Below, in pieces: positions 24,105 through 30,953 of a stretch of DNA of 32,496 bases (its first letter is position 1; every line of letters begins with the position of its first letter). The notes under the pieces are model-generated. The model was not told the origin of the DNA, searched no databases, and saw nothing but the letters and a program-made list of their open reading frames with translations. The translations under genes were made by a program, and so were the position numbers. This DNA comes from Candidatus Anaerostipes excrementavium (lineage in GTDB: Bacteria; Bacillota; Clostridia; Lachnospirales; Lachnospiraceae): positions 1 through 32,496 of the forward strand of contig DXEM01000026.1 in NCBI GenBank assembly GCA_019114985.1. Direction: 5' to 3'.

Positions 24105-24132
24105 CTATAATATAATAAAGGAGCAGGAAGAC

Positions 24133-26208
24133 ATGATAATGTCAGCACGAACAAAGGAGATTCTGCAGATTCTGACTGCAGAAAAAAATTATATTACAAT
24201 CAAAGAAATCGCATCGGAATTAAGCATATCTGAACGGACGGTCTATCGAGAAATTCCAGAAGTGACAAATGTGCTGGCGGTATATGGTATGGAGCTTCAA
24301 ACAGCCAGTAAAAAAGGAATGCGGATCATTGGAAAGGACGAACAGATCCGGAAATTGCTGCAGGAGCTTGGCGGAAAGACGCATGTACAGGTTGTAGATC
24401 CGAAGGAGCGGCTGTATCTCATCATTTTAGAACTGCTGCACGAAATCGATTATATAAAAACAGAAGCTCTGGCCATCGATTTGCGGACCTCACTTCCGAC
24501 AGTACGTAATGATTTAAAAAAGATTAGAAAAGCAGTAGAAGAGTATAATCTCCAATTGATCCAGAAAAAAGGAGAAGGAATTCTATTACAAGGAACTCAG
24601 GTCTCAAAAGATCATATGTTGATTTATCTGCTGCTGGAGAATGTGGAAATTCCAAATTTATATTTATGGCTGGACGGGAATCTGGAGAAGTCCAATCCTT
24701 TTCTTGAAAAAATGGAAGAATATGGATATAAAGAATATTTTATTCGTATGCATCAGATATTTTCCGAGGAGGGCGAGTCTTTGGAAGTCAAAGGTCTTTA
24801 TTTGGAGGATCTGGGGTATCTTGAGCTGGTCTTCCTTGCGGCATTGCTGGTAAAAAGGAATAGGGACGGAGTGATAGATGAGAGTGAGGAATTTCATATA
24901 CTGGGAAATAAGAATGAAAAAGGAATTTCAGAGGAACTTCGGAAAAAGATACAAGAAGAGTTCCATATTCGGCTGGAAAAATCAGAAAGGCAGTATTTGC
25001 TGTGGCTGGTGCATATTTGTGTTGCTTCGAAATCCAAGCAATCGATTATAAAGACCAATTCTCAAATGCGGACGAGAGTCTTTTCCTTTGTAAGGCGAGT
25101 GGAAGAAGCAATGGGAATCTATCTATGCCAGGATCAAAAGCTGATGGATGGTTTAATCGTCCACCTTGATAAGGCATTAAAGAGAACCAGGAGCGGCATG
25201 AGCATTTCTAATCCGATTATCCGAGAGATCGAAAAAGATTATCAAGAATTGTTTTCTATTGTCAAGACCAGTGTACGCGAAGTATTTCCGGAAGATTATT
25301 TTCCGGATGATGAGATCGGTTATCTGGTGTTGTATTTTGCAGTATCTTTGGATAATATCACAAAAAAGACCTTCCGTATCCTGGTGGTTTGTTCAAGCGG
25401 CATGGGATCTTCCAAAATGTTAGCCAGCAGATTGGAGAGGGAGATACCGGAGATCTATGTTCGAAAGATAGTTTCTCTGATTGGGCTTGGGAAAGAAGAT
25501 CTTAATGAGTATGATTTGATTTTATCTACGGTACCTCTTTATTTAAATTCCAATGAATATTTAAAAGTTTCACCGCTTTTAAATCCACAGGAGCTTGAAT
25601 TGGTAAAAGAGAAAATCCGCAGGCACAAACATCGAACATTAAAACGTATCGGCAGCCGAGAGAAAAGGGAACGGCAATGGGAAAAAAACGGAGTGGCAGC
25701 ATTATCCCAATTAAAAGAATTTACCAATTATGCTACACAACTTTTGGAAGATTTTCGAGTATTGAATCTGGATTCTTCGATGGATCTTGGTATGATCTAC
25801 AAAGAAATCAGTCGGTGGGCTCAAAAGATTGATCTGAATATAGATGAAGAAGAACTGATGCGATACTATCAGAATAAAAAAGTTATGGAATGTTATTTTG
25901 TAATTCCATCCACGAAAGTCAGCTATTTCGAATGTTTTTTAGAAAAAATAAGAAAACCGGCGCTTATGATCTGTCATTTTGGCAGAGAAGAAAAAAGGGA
26001 TTGGCAGACGGGAGAAACAATCAAAGCCATGGTGGCATTGTTTTACCCGAAGCAGTTGGATTTTCTAAAAAGAGAGTTTGTTGGAACAATTACAGATATG
26101 ATCATTGATGATGCGAATATTATTCAAATGATGGAGCAAGGAGACGAAGAAGGAATCAAAAACTGTCTGAGTTTTCGATTCCTGGAATATATCCGCAGTA
26201 TTGTTTAA
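24133..26208 (+). CDS. BglG/MtlR-type PRD regulator with IIB and degenerate IIA domains
   Basis: A 691-residue PTS-controlled activator. Two winged helices (about 5-65 and 92-152) are followed by PRD1 (about 195-305) and PRD2 (about 312-410). PRD2 keeps His344 (LIVHLDKAL), while the second expected histidine is Tyr401 (YLVLYFAV). A Gat-type IIB domain (about 414-500) has Cys420 in VVCSSGMGSS. The IIA-like end (about 535-691) reads VIPSTKVSY at the active site, so the phospho-His of IPH is Ser593. It probably senses the neighbouring IICB through the IIB cysteine and PRD2. ATG 24133 follows AAGGAGCAGG. It is the last gene of the polyol cluster. Confidence 0.88.
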   Translation: MIMSARTKEILQILTAEKNYITIKEIASELSISERTVYREIPEVTNVLAVYGMELQTASKKGMRIIGKDEQIRKLLQELGGKTHVQVVDPKERLYLIILELLHEIDYIKTEALAIDLRTSLPTVRNDLKKIRKAVEEYNLQLIQKKGEGILLQGTQVSKDHMLIYLLLENVEIPNLYLWLDGNLEKSNPFLEKMEEYGYKEYFIRMHQIFSEEGESLEVKGLYLEDLGYLELVFLAALLVKRNRDGVIDESEEFHILGNKNEKGISEELRKKIQEEFHIRLEKSERQYLLWLVHICVASKSKQSIIKTNSQMRTRVFSFVRRVEEAMGIYLCQDQKLMDGLIVHLDKALKRTRSGMSISNPIIREIEKDYQELFSIVKTSVREVFPEDYFPDDEIGYLVLYFAVSLDNITKKTFRILVVCSSGMGSSKMLASRLEREIPEIYVRKIVSLIGLGKEDLNEYDLILSTVPLYLNSNEYLKVSPLLNPQELELVKEKIRRHKHRTLKRIGSREKRERQWEKNGVAALSQLKEFTNYATQLLEDFRVLNLDSSMDLGMIYKEISRWAQKIDLNIDEEELMRYYQNKKVMECYFVIPSTKVSYFECFLEKIRKPALMICHFGREEKRDWQTGETIKAMVALFYPKQLDFLKREFVGTITDMIIDDANIIQMMEQGDEEGIKNCLSFRFLEYIRSIV

Positions 26209-26396
26209 GAGCCTAAAATTGAGAAAATTTTTAGATAAGACAGATGAGAAATCTTTTTAAAAAAAGAATAGGCGAAAATTTTAAAATATGGTATACTTAG
26301 ATTTATCTATACAGTGATGGATAAAATCGTGTGGAAGTAACATAGCGGAAGAAAGTATCCGTTTTACTAAGAAATTAAGAGAAAAGGAAGTGTATC

Positions 26397-27683
26397 ATGG
26401 GAGAATTGAGCAAAGTGAAAGTCGCCCTTCTTGGTTTTGGTACTGTAGGAACGGGCGTATATAAACTGATCGAGAGGCAGCGTGAGGAGATGCCATTTAA
26501 AGTCGGGGCAGATCTTGTTGTGGATAAGATTTTGGTACGTGATAAGAATAAGAAGAGAGAAGGAATTGAATCTTCTCTTTTGACGGACAAATGGGAAGAT
26601 ATTATTCTGGATGATGATATTCAGATCGTTGTGGAAGTCATGGGAGGAATTGAACCAGCCTATACATATATTATGGAAGCTTTGAAGGCAGGCAAGAATG
26701 TTGTTACTGCCAATAAAGATTTAATTGCGGAGTACGGAAAGGAACTCCTGGATACGGCAGAAGAGAACGGATGTGATTTGTTGTTCGAGGCTTCTGTAGC
26801 CGGGGGAATTCCGATTCTTCGTCCATTAAAACATTGTCTGGCAGGAAACCATCTGACGGAAGTGATGGGAATCGTGAATGGAACGACGAATTTCATTTTG
26901 ACAAAGATGGCAGAAGATGGAATGGAATTTAAAGAGGCGCTTGCTCTGGCAACCAAACTTGGATATGCGGAAGCAGATCCTACAGCAGATATTGAAGGAT
27001 ATGATGCAGGACGTAAGATGGCGATTATGGCATCCATTGCTTTCAATTCCAGAGTGACGTTCGACGATGTTTATACCGAAGGAATCGCGAACATCACGGC
27101 AAAAGATATTCAGTATGCAAGAGAAATGGGCTGTGCGATCAAATTGCTTGGTGTTGCCAGAAATACAAATTCCGGTGTGGAAGTTCGTGTTCATCCGATG
27201 TTGATTCCAATTGACCATCCATTAGCCGGAGTTAATGATGCCTTTAATGCAGTATTTGTTCATGGTGATGCAGTGGATGATGCAATGTTCTATGGAAGAG
27301 GCGCGGGAGAGATGCCGACGGCAAGCGCGGTAATGGGCGATATTATTGATGTGGCAAGAAATATTCAGTTCCATTGCTGCGGAAGAATTCACTGTACGTG
27401 CTATAAGAATCTTCCAATCAAAAAGATTAATGAGATTGAGAGTAAGTATTTTCTTCGTATGTTGGTGGATGATAAACCGGGTGTTCTTGCCAAGATTGCG
27501 GATACGTTGGGCAGGAATAACGTAAGTATTGCTCAGGTTGTACAGAAGAATACAATTGGAGATCTTGCGGAATTAGTTGTCATCACAGATTTGGTGTTGG
27601 AACAAAACTTTGCGGATGCGTTAAATAGTATCAAAGGTATGGTTTCAACAAAAGAGATTTCAACAGTGATTCGCGTATATTAG
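26397..27683 (+). CDS. hom: Homoserine dehydrogenase
   Basis: It reduces aspartate semialdehyde to homoserine, the branch point to threonine and methionine. The 428 residues have an NAD(P)-binding N-terminus (VALLGFGTVGTGVYKL), the catalytic region with VNGTTNFILTKM, the EADPTADIEGYDAGRK segment and GRGAGEMPTASAVMGD, and a C-terminal ACT domain (about 350-428; YFLRMLVDDKPGVLAKI) for threonine feedback. ATG 26397 follows AAAAGGAAGTG. A TATACT -10 at 26292 may belong to its promoter. No T-box or riboswitch is evident in the 188-bp leader. It is a housekeeping gene unconnected with the sugar cluster. Confidence 0.97.
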   Translation: MGELSKVKVALLGFGTVGTGVYKLIERQREEMPFKVGADLVVDKILVRDKNKKREGIESSLLTDKWEDIILDDDIQIVVEVMGGIEPAYTYIMEALKAGKNVVTANKDLIAEYGKELLDTAEENGCDLLFEASVAGGIPILRPLKHCLAGNHLTEVMGIVNGTTNFILTKMAEDGMEFKEALALATKLGYAEADPTADIEGYDAGRKMAIMASIAFNSRVTFDDVYTEGIANITAKDIQYAREMGCAIKLLGVARNTNSGVEVRVHPMLIPIDHPLAGVNDAFNAVFVHGDAVDDAMFYGRGAGEMPTASAVMGDIIDVARNIQFHCCGRIHCTCYKNLPIKKINEIESKYFLRMLVDDKPGVLAKIADTLGRNNVSIAQVVQKNTIGDLAELVVITDLVLEQNFADALNSIKGMVSTKEISTVIRVY

Positions 27684-27700
27684 AGAATCGATAAAGAGAA

Positions 27701-27744
27701 AAGACAGTCAGCACAATTCCAGTTATGTGCTGACTGTCTTTTTT
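27701..27744 (+). terminator. hom terminator
   Basis: AAGACAGTCAGCACA and TGTGCTGACTGTCTT (27701-27715 / 27726-27740) form a perfect 15-bp stem followed by TTTT. It ends just before the IS200-like element. Confidence 0.9.
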
Positions 27745-27813
27745 ATTGTGTAACAATAAAAATAAACCCCCTGCTATGCAGGGGGAGGGCAGATCTTTAG
27801 ATAAAAGTATGAA

Positions 27814-27870
27814 CTCCTGTGCTAGAATAAAAGTGGGTCTGCAAAACCACAAATAAAATAGCACAGGAGG
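27814..27870 (+). promoter_or_regulatory. RBS-sequestering hairpin of the IS200-like tnpA
   Basis: CTCCTGTGCTA (27814-27824) is the exact complement of TAGCACAGGAG (27859-27869). The second arm contains most of the ribosome site AGGAGG (27865-27870) of tnpA, so a folded leader would block translation. IS200 leaders are known for such control. Confidence 0.75.
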
Positions 27871-27878
27871 TCCTAAAA

Positions 27879-28352
27879 ATGGACGTAAATAGTTTATCCC
27901 ATACAAAATGGGAATGCAAGTATCATATCGTTTTTGCACCAAAATACAGGAGACAAGTAATATATAAAGAAATTCGAAGAGATGTAGGAATGATATTAGG
28001 AACGTTATGCAGAAGAAAAGGTGTAGAAATCATAGAGGCAGAATGTTGTCCGGATCATATTCACATGCTGGTAAGAATACCACCAAAGTATTCTGTATCC
28101 GAAGTAGTAGGATATTTGAAGGGGAAAAGTTCGCTGATGATATTTGAAAAGCATGCCAATCTAAAATATAAGTATGGGAACAGACATTTCTGGTGTCGGG
28201 GGTATTATGTGGATACCGTAGGAAAGAATACAGCTGCAATCAAAGAATATATTCAGAAACAACTAAAAGAGGATTTGGAATACGACCAAATGACTCTAGT
28301 AGAATACATAGACCCGTTCACGGGTGAGCCGGTGAAGAGACACAGGAGATGA
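27879..28352 (+). CDS. tnpA: IS200-type Y1 transposase TnpA
   Basis: A 157-residue single-strand transposase of the HUH type. The HUH pair is His60 and His62 in PDHIHMLV, and the nucleophile is probably Tyr124 in AAIKEYIQKQ with the helper Gln four residues on. The N-terminus HTKWECKYHIVFAPKYRR is the usual family start. Length is normal and the frame is open, so it may be active. ATG 27879 follows AGGAGG, which is hidden in a leader hairpin. Confidence 0.95.
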   Translation: MDVNSLSHTKWECKYHIVFAPKYRRQVIYKEIRRDVGMILGTLCRRKGVEIIEAECCPDHIHMLVRIPPKYSVSEVVGYLKGKSSLMIFEKHANLKYKYGNRHFWCRGYYVDTVGKNTAAIKEYIQKQLKEDLEYDQMTLVEYIDPFTGEPVKRHRR

Positions 28353-28396
28353 ACCTCTTGGAGAGGTAGTGGGAAAACAAAGCAAACCAGTAAGGG

Positions 28397-28437
28397 GCTG
28401 TCGCACTAAAAAAATTAGTGCGACAGCACTTTTTTTG
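28397..28437 (+). terminator. Hairpin terminator at the IS1182 left end
   Basis: GCTGTCGCACTAA and TTAGTGCGACAGC (28397-28409 / 28415-28427) form a perfect 13-bp stem followed, after ACT, by seven T. It would stop transcription entering from the IS200-like element or hom. A second hairpin (AAGAGC...GCTCTT, around 28446-28477) lies before the transposase start. Confidence 0.8.
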
Positions 28438-28492
28438 AGCAAAATAAGAGCCGGGTCTATGAAAGGCCTAGCTCTTGGTGTAAAATTTATTT

Positions 28493-28587
28493 ATGCCACT
28501 AAACAAAATTTTACAGAAAGATTATACATCATCTTCTCTGTACTATCAAATCAAACTTCCGCTGGATGTGGAAATTTTGATTCCGGC
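28493..28587 (+). pseudogene. IS1182 transposase, 5' fragment
   Basis: From ATG 28493, 31 codons read MPLNKILQKDYTSSS...YYQIKLPLDVEILIP, the typical N-terminus of IS1182 transposases, and stop at the junction with the inserted element. Joined to 30954-32487 it makes 543 codons (542 residues and a stop) in one frame. As it stands it runs into the IS66 end and terminates after a few residues. Confidence 0.85.
28580..28587. repeat. 8-bp target-site duplication, left copy
   Basis: ATTCCGGC here is repeated exactly at 30946-30953, flanking the IS66-family element. Eight base pairs is the usual duplication length for IS66. Confidence 0.9.
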
Positions 28588-28605
28588 GTTACTGTTCAGA
28601 CGCTA
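28588..28605 (+). repeat. IS66-family terminal inverted repeat (left in window)
   Basis: GTTACTGTTCAGACGCTA, matching the opposite end (30928-30945) at 16 of 18 positions. Confidence 0.9.
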
Positions 28606-28616
28606 ACTTGAATTAG

Positions 28617-28662
28617 GAAAACCGATGGTTTAGACTATTCTCAGTCAAAGCCATCGGTTTTC
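28617..28662. terminator. Bidirectional terminator behind the IS66 transposase
   Basis: GAAAACCGATGG and CCATCGGTTTTC (28617-28628 / 28651-28662) form a perfect stem, with inner GACT/AGTC pairing. It abuts the stop codon of the minus-strand transposase gene and has T runs in both directions. Confidence 0.85.
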
Positions 28663-30339
28663 TTATCCAAAAATCTGCGAGATCTTTTCAAATAAATTCT
28701 GTTCCTCTTTTTGGCGCATCATAACAAGCACGCTCATACATTTGCACAGGGAATCGATGCTTTCCTGACTCCGAAATGACACAGCCTGCTGTTGTTTCCT
28801 TTTATAGCTCCGAAGAAGCCGTTCCGCTTCATTGTTCGTAGCGGGAACTCTGTGATCGTGAAGGAATAGTAAGTGGTTCTCCATATATTTTTCCATTCGC
28901 CGGTATAGATTATATCCCTCTTTATAATACTCATTCGGAGGCACATCCTTATATTCTTCCTCCGCTTTGTGCAGGATTTCCCTGTAGCGCGTTTCAAATC
29001 CTGCTATTTTTTCACTATCCGGCTCATCTTCCGGGGAAAGCCCGTTCCGGTAATGAATCATTTCCTGGATCAGGATCCGCATTTCTCTGTTCCACGTACG
29101 GTCCTGCTCGTTCTGGATGCTGTCCTTGAGGTATCTCAGGATATGGGCAAGACATTCCTGATGTCCTGTCTGATATTGATAAAACGTGCTCTCATGGTCA
29201 TGTACGAGGATCCCCTGGTAATCCTCTGTTACTGTCCCTTTTACCCCTTCGTGCCCTTTCCTGTCACGGGCAAAATACAGCGTTTTCCCGTCCGGAGTCG
29301 CACATACAAAAACATACATAGGTTTTCCATTTACTTTTGCATTGGTACAGTCCGTATGCATGACTGGGGAAAGAAGCATTTCTGCAAAAAGTTTTTTCCG
29401 TTCCTGCTCTGTTTTTGCAGCAAACTCCTGGCACAGGCTGCTGACCATACCCTTTGAGATATTCAGTTTTCCCTCAGTCAGATCACACAGGAATTTCCTG
29501 CTTTTATCGATGGAAGTGCAGCATTCATTATTCAGCAGAAAAAGAAATGCCCGGACACTCCCGCCGTAATTCACATCATTGACCACTCCCGCTGGGAACG
29601 GTGCATGTGCCAGTTCTCCGGTCTTGGAATTACGGTATACGTCTGCATGATATTCCCGGACATCAAGCATAAGCCGGATGTTGACCAGCTGCTTTATGAT
29701 CGTTTTTTTTGTCTTTTTAAAATCAGGATCATCCAGTACTTCCTGTGGAGGCAGAAGGCAGATCGGTGGCACAGTCGGTGTCTGACGTTTTCTGCAGTGC
29801 CCTTTATGCCCGGTCTGTCCCCCTGGCTTCCTTCCGCTTTTTTCCCGGTTGTTCGCAATCTTTTTATGACGGATTGTTTTGGAAGATGGAATGGATGAAT
29901 TCTCATAATCGCGGTTCAGCTGGGCCCTCAATTTCAGGTTCTTTCCCTTTTCTTCCTCCAGAGCGGTTTCTGCGTCATATCTCAGATGGAGCTGTTCCAG
30001 ATATTTTTCTTTCCACTGATCACGGGAGTCAGTTGTTTCCCGAAGCATCTTCCGCAGTGCCCGGATCTCTGATTCTTTTCTTCTGCTTATTTTCTTTGTT
30101 TCTTTTTCCATGTCTTCATAGACCTGGAACCAGTTCTCCCTGTTCCGAACAGACTGTCGGATGGCTTCTTCCAGTTTGGCTTTCAGCTGGCGGATTTCCC
30201 GATCTTTCTCTTCCAGCAGTCGCTCGTATTCTTTCCGCAGACGGAGCATTGCCGCGCCGGATTCCAGCAGCCGGATCCGTTCCCGGAGCGCTTTGTTTTC
30301 ATACTGAAGCTGTGTGGCATACTCAAAACTAACCTTCAT
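28663..30339 (-). CDS. IS66-family transposase (TnpC type)
   Basis: A 558-residue DDE transposase. Residues 1-145 are a long charged coiled coil, far more extended than the short leucine zipper of classical TnpC. Then come ENSSIPSSK (146-154) and the Cys/His-poor basic segment SGRKPGGQTGHKGH (168-181). Catalytic residues are Asp330 (VMHTDCTNAKVNG), Asp381 (ILVHDHEST) and Glu504 (TNNEAERLLR). ATG 30339 follows AGGGG on the minus strand, 13 bp after the small gene upstream, so the two are co-transcribed. The gene appears intact. Confidence 0.95.
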   Translation of the reverse strand: MKVSFEYATQLQYENKALRERIRLLESGAAMLRLRKEYERLLEEKDREIRQLKAKLEEAIRQSVRNRENWFQVYEDMEKETKKISRRKESEIRALRKMLRETTDSRDQWKEKYLEQLHLRYDAETALEEEKGKNLKLRAQLNRDYENSSIPSSKTIRHKKIANNREKSGRKPGGQTGHKGHCRKRQTPTVPPICLLPPQEVLDDPDFKKTKKTIIKQLVNIRLMLDVREYHADVYRNSKTGELAHAPFPAGVVNDVNYGGSVRAFLFLLNNECCTSIDKSRKFLCDLTEGKLNISKGMVSSLCQEFAAKTEQERKKLFAEMLLSPVMHTDCTNAKVNGKPMYVFVCATPDGKTLYFARDRKGHEGVKGTVTEDYQGILVHDHESTFYQYQTGHQECLAHILRYLKDSIQNEQDRTWNREMRILIQEMIHYRNGLSPEDEPDSEKIAGFETRYREILHKAEEEYKDVPPNEYYKEGYNLYRRMEKYMENHLLFLHDHRVPATNNEAERLLRSYKRKQQQAVSFRSQESIDSLCKCMSVLVMMRQKEEQNLFEKISQIFG

Positions 30340-30352
30340 AAAAACCCCTGTT

Positions 30353-30622
30353 CTATCGTTTCTTTTCTATATCTCCCAAAATGGTATTCAGAATCTCTTC
30401 CTGTTCCTTACAGATCTTTTCCAGCAGATCACATTCCCGTGCCATTTCTTTTCCCTTTTTCAGAAGTTCACGGTTCTCTTTCTTTAGATCCTGGATCAAG
30501 TCCTCCTGTACCTGGATCTGTTTTTCCTGGATCTGCAGCATATCGTCCTGAGCCATGCATCTTTGTTCCAGGGCAGTGCATTCCTCTTTTAATGTACGGA
30601 TTAATTCTTCATATCGATCCAT
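30353..30622 (-). CDS. Small coiled-coil protein of the IS66-family element
   Basis: An 89-residue, highly charged, helical protein (heptad-like LIRTLKEE, LQIQEKQIQVQEDLIQDLKK, ending LNTILGDIEKKR). It has no match to IS66 TnpA or TnpB that I recognise. ATG 30622 follows GGAGATTTTTG, with a minus-strand -10 TATAAT at 30662-30667 upstream. Its stop is 13 bp from the transposase start. The transposase itself begins with a long coiled coil, so a direct partner role is plausible but not shown. Confidence 0.65.
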   Translation of the reverse strand: MDRYEELIRTLKEECTALEQRCMAQDDMLQIQEKQIQVQEDLIQDLKKENRELLKKGKEMARECDLLEKICKEQEEILNTILGDIEKKR

Positions 30623-30702
30623 CTTTTCAAAAATCTCCTGCTACGATTGAATTCATGGTTATATTATAGCGGAATCAGCGTAGAAAAGCGAATTTGCCTA
30701 TA

Positions 30703-30711
30703 TGTGGATAA
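30703..30711 (-). promoter_or_regulatory. Perfect DnaA-box sequence inside the IS66 element (1)
   Basis: TGTGGATAA, the complement of the consensus DnaA box TTATCCACA. It lies about 35 bp upstream of the -10 box of the small-ORF/transposase transcript. Binding is not shown. Confidence 0.5.
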
Positions 30712-30724
30712 AGTCAAAATGACA

Positions 30725-30758
30725 AGAAAAAAGCTCTTCATCAAAGACAGAAAAGAGC
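30725..30758 (-). terminator. Minus-strand terminator upstream of the IS66 genes
   Basis: GCTCTT/AAGAGC (30733-30738 / 30753-30758) is followed on the minus strand by TTTTTTCTTG. It would stop transcripts entering from the element's right end before they reach the transposase genes. Confidence 0.6.
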
Positions 30759-30825
30759 GTGAAAACAGAGAAGAGAGAGAGGCTTTACCTCAATAAAAGG
30801 GCATTCAGAACATTTTGGGGGTAAG

Positions 30826-30834
30826 TTATCCACA
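30826..30834 (+). promoter_or_regulatory. Perfect DnaA-box sequence inside the IS66 element (2)
   Basis: TTATCCACA, consensus DnaA box, opposite in direction to the copy at 30703 and 115 bp from its end. The 30623-30930 stretch has no gene; it holds these boxes, two terminators and a promoter. Confidence 0.5.
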
Positions 30835-30844
30835 CAGCAAAAAA

Positions 30845-30875
30845 GACCAATTGATTTATTAACAAATGGCCTTTT
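30845..30875. terminator. Second terminator near the IS66 right end
   Basis: GACCAATTG pairs with CAAATGGCC (30845-30853 / 30863-30871, one mismatch and a G-T). The flanks give TTTTTTGC on the minus strand and TTTTC on plus, so it can act both ways. It is the first barrier to transcripts entering the element. Confidence 0.65.
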
Positions 30876-30927
30876 CTAGTAGAAAAAAAGTTTTTTTAAT
30901 TTCGTCATTTTTACTATAACGGATTAA

Positions 30928-30945
30928 TAGGGTGTGAACAGTAAC
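30928..30945 (-). repeat. IS66-family terminal inverted repeat (right in window)
   Basis: Its complement reads GTTACTGTTCACACCCTA, matching the left end in 16 of 18 positions. Confidence 0.9.
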
Positions 30946-30953
30946 ATTCCGGC
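30946..30953. repeat. 8-bp target-site duplication, right copy
   Basis: ATTCCGGC, identical to 28580-28587. Confidence 0.9.

Larger units (their letters stand above)
27750..28391 (+). mobile_element. IS200/IS605-family element (tnpA only)
   Basis: A short element with one Y1 transposase gene and subterminal hairpins instead of inverted repeats. The left hairpin is CCCCCTGC/GCAGGGGG (27767-27785) and the right hairpin ACCTCT/AGAGGT (28353-28367), directly after the stop codon. No tnpB is present. Outer limits are approximate because this family makes no target duplication; the right limit must lie before the IS1182 end near 28394. Confidence 0.75.
28588..30945 (-). mobile_element. IS66-family element (ISBst12-like, transposase plus small coiled-coil ORF)
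   Basis: A 2,358-bp element bounded by 18-bp inverted ends that match at 16 positions: GTTACTGTTCAGACGCTA (28588-28605) and the complement of 30928-30945, GTTACTGTTCACACCCTA. It is flanked by the 8-bp duplication ATTCCGGC. It carries a TnpC-type transposase and one small gene on the minus strand and lacks TnpA/TnpB, as in the ISBst12 subgroup. All parts look intact. Confidence 0.92.

Noticed and set aside
26209-26396. A T-box or riboswitch ahead of hom
   Set aside because: No T-box motif, specifier stem or terminator/antiterminator pair can be seen in this leader.
29745-30332. A 195-codon plus-strand frame opposite the IS66 transposase
   Set aside because: It is antisense to a clear transposase gene, with low-complexity Ser/Pro/Phe composition and no ribosome site; a shadow of the coding strand.
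30703-30834. DnaA boxes considered as a replication origin
   Set aside because: There are only two boxes, no A/T-rich unwinding element and no dnaA/dnaN or rep genes, and both lie inside an insertion sequence.
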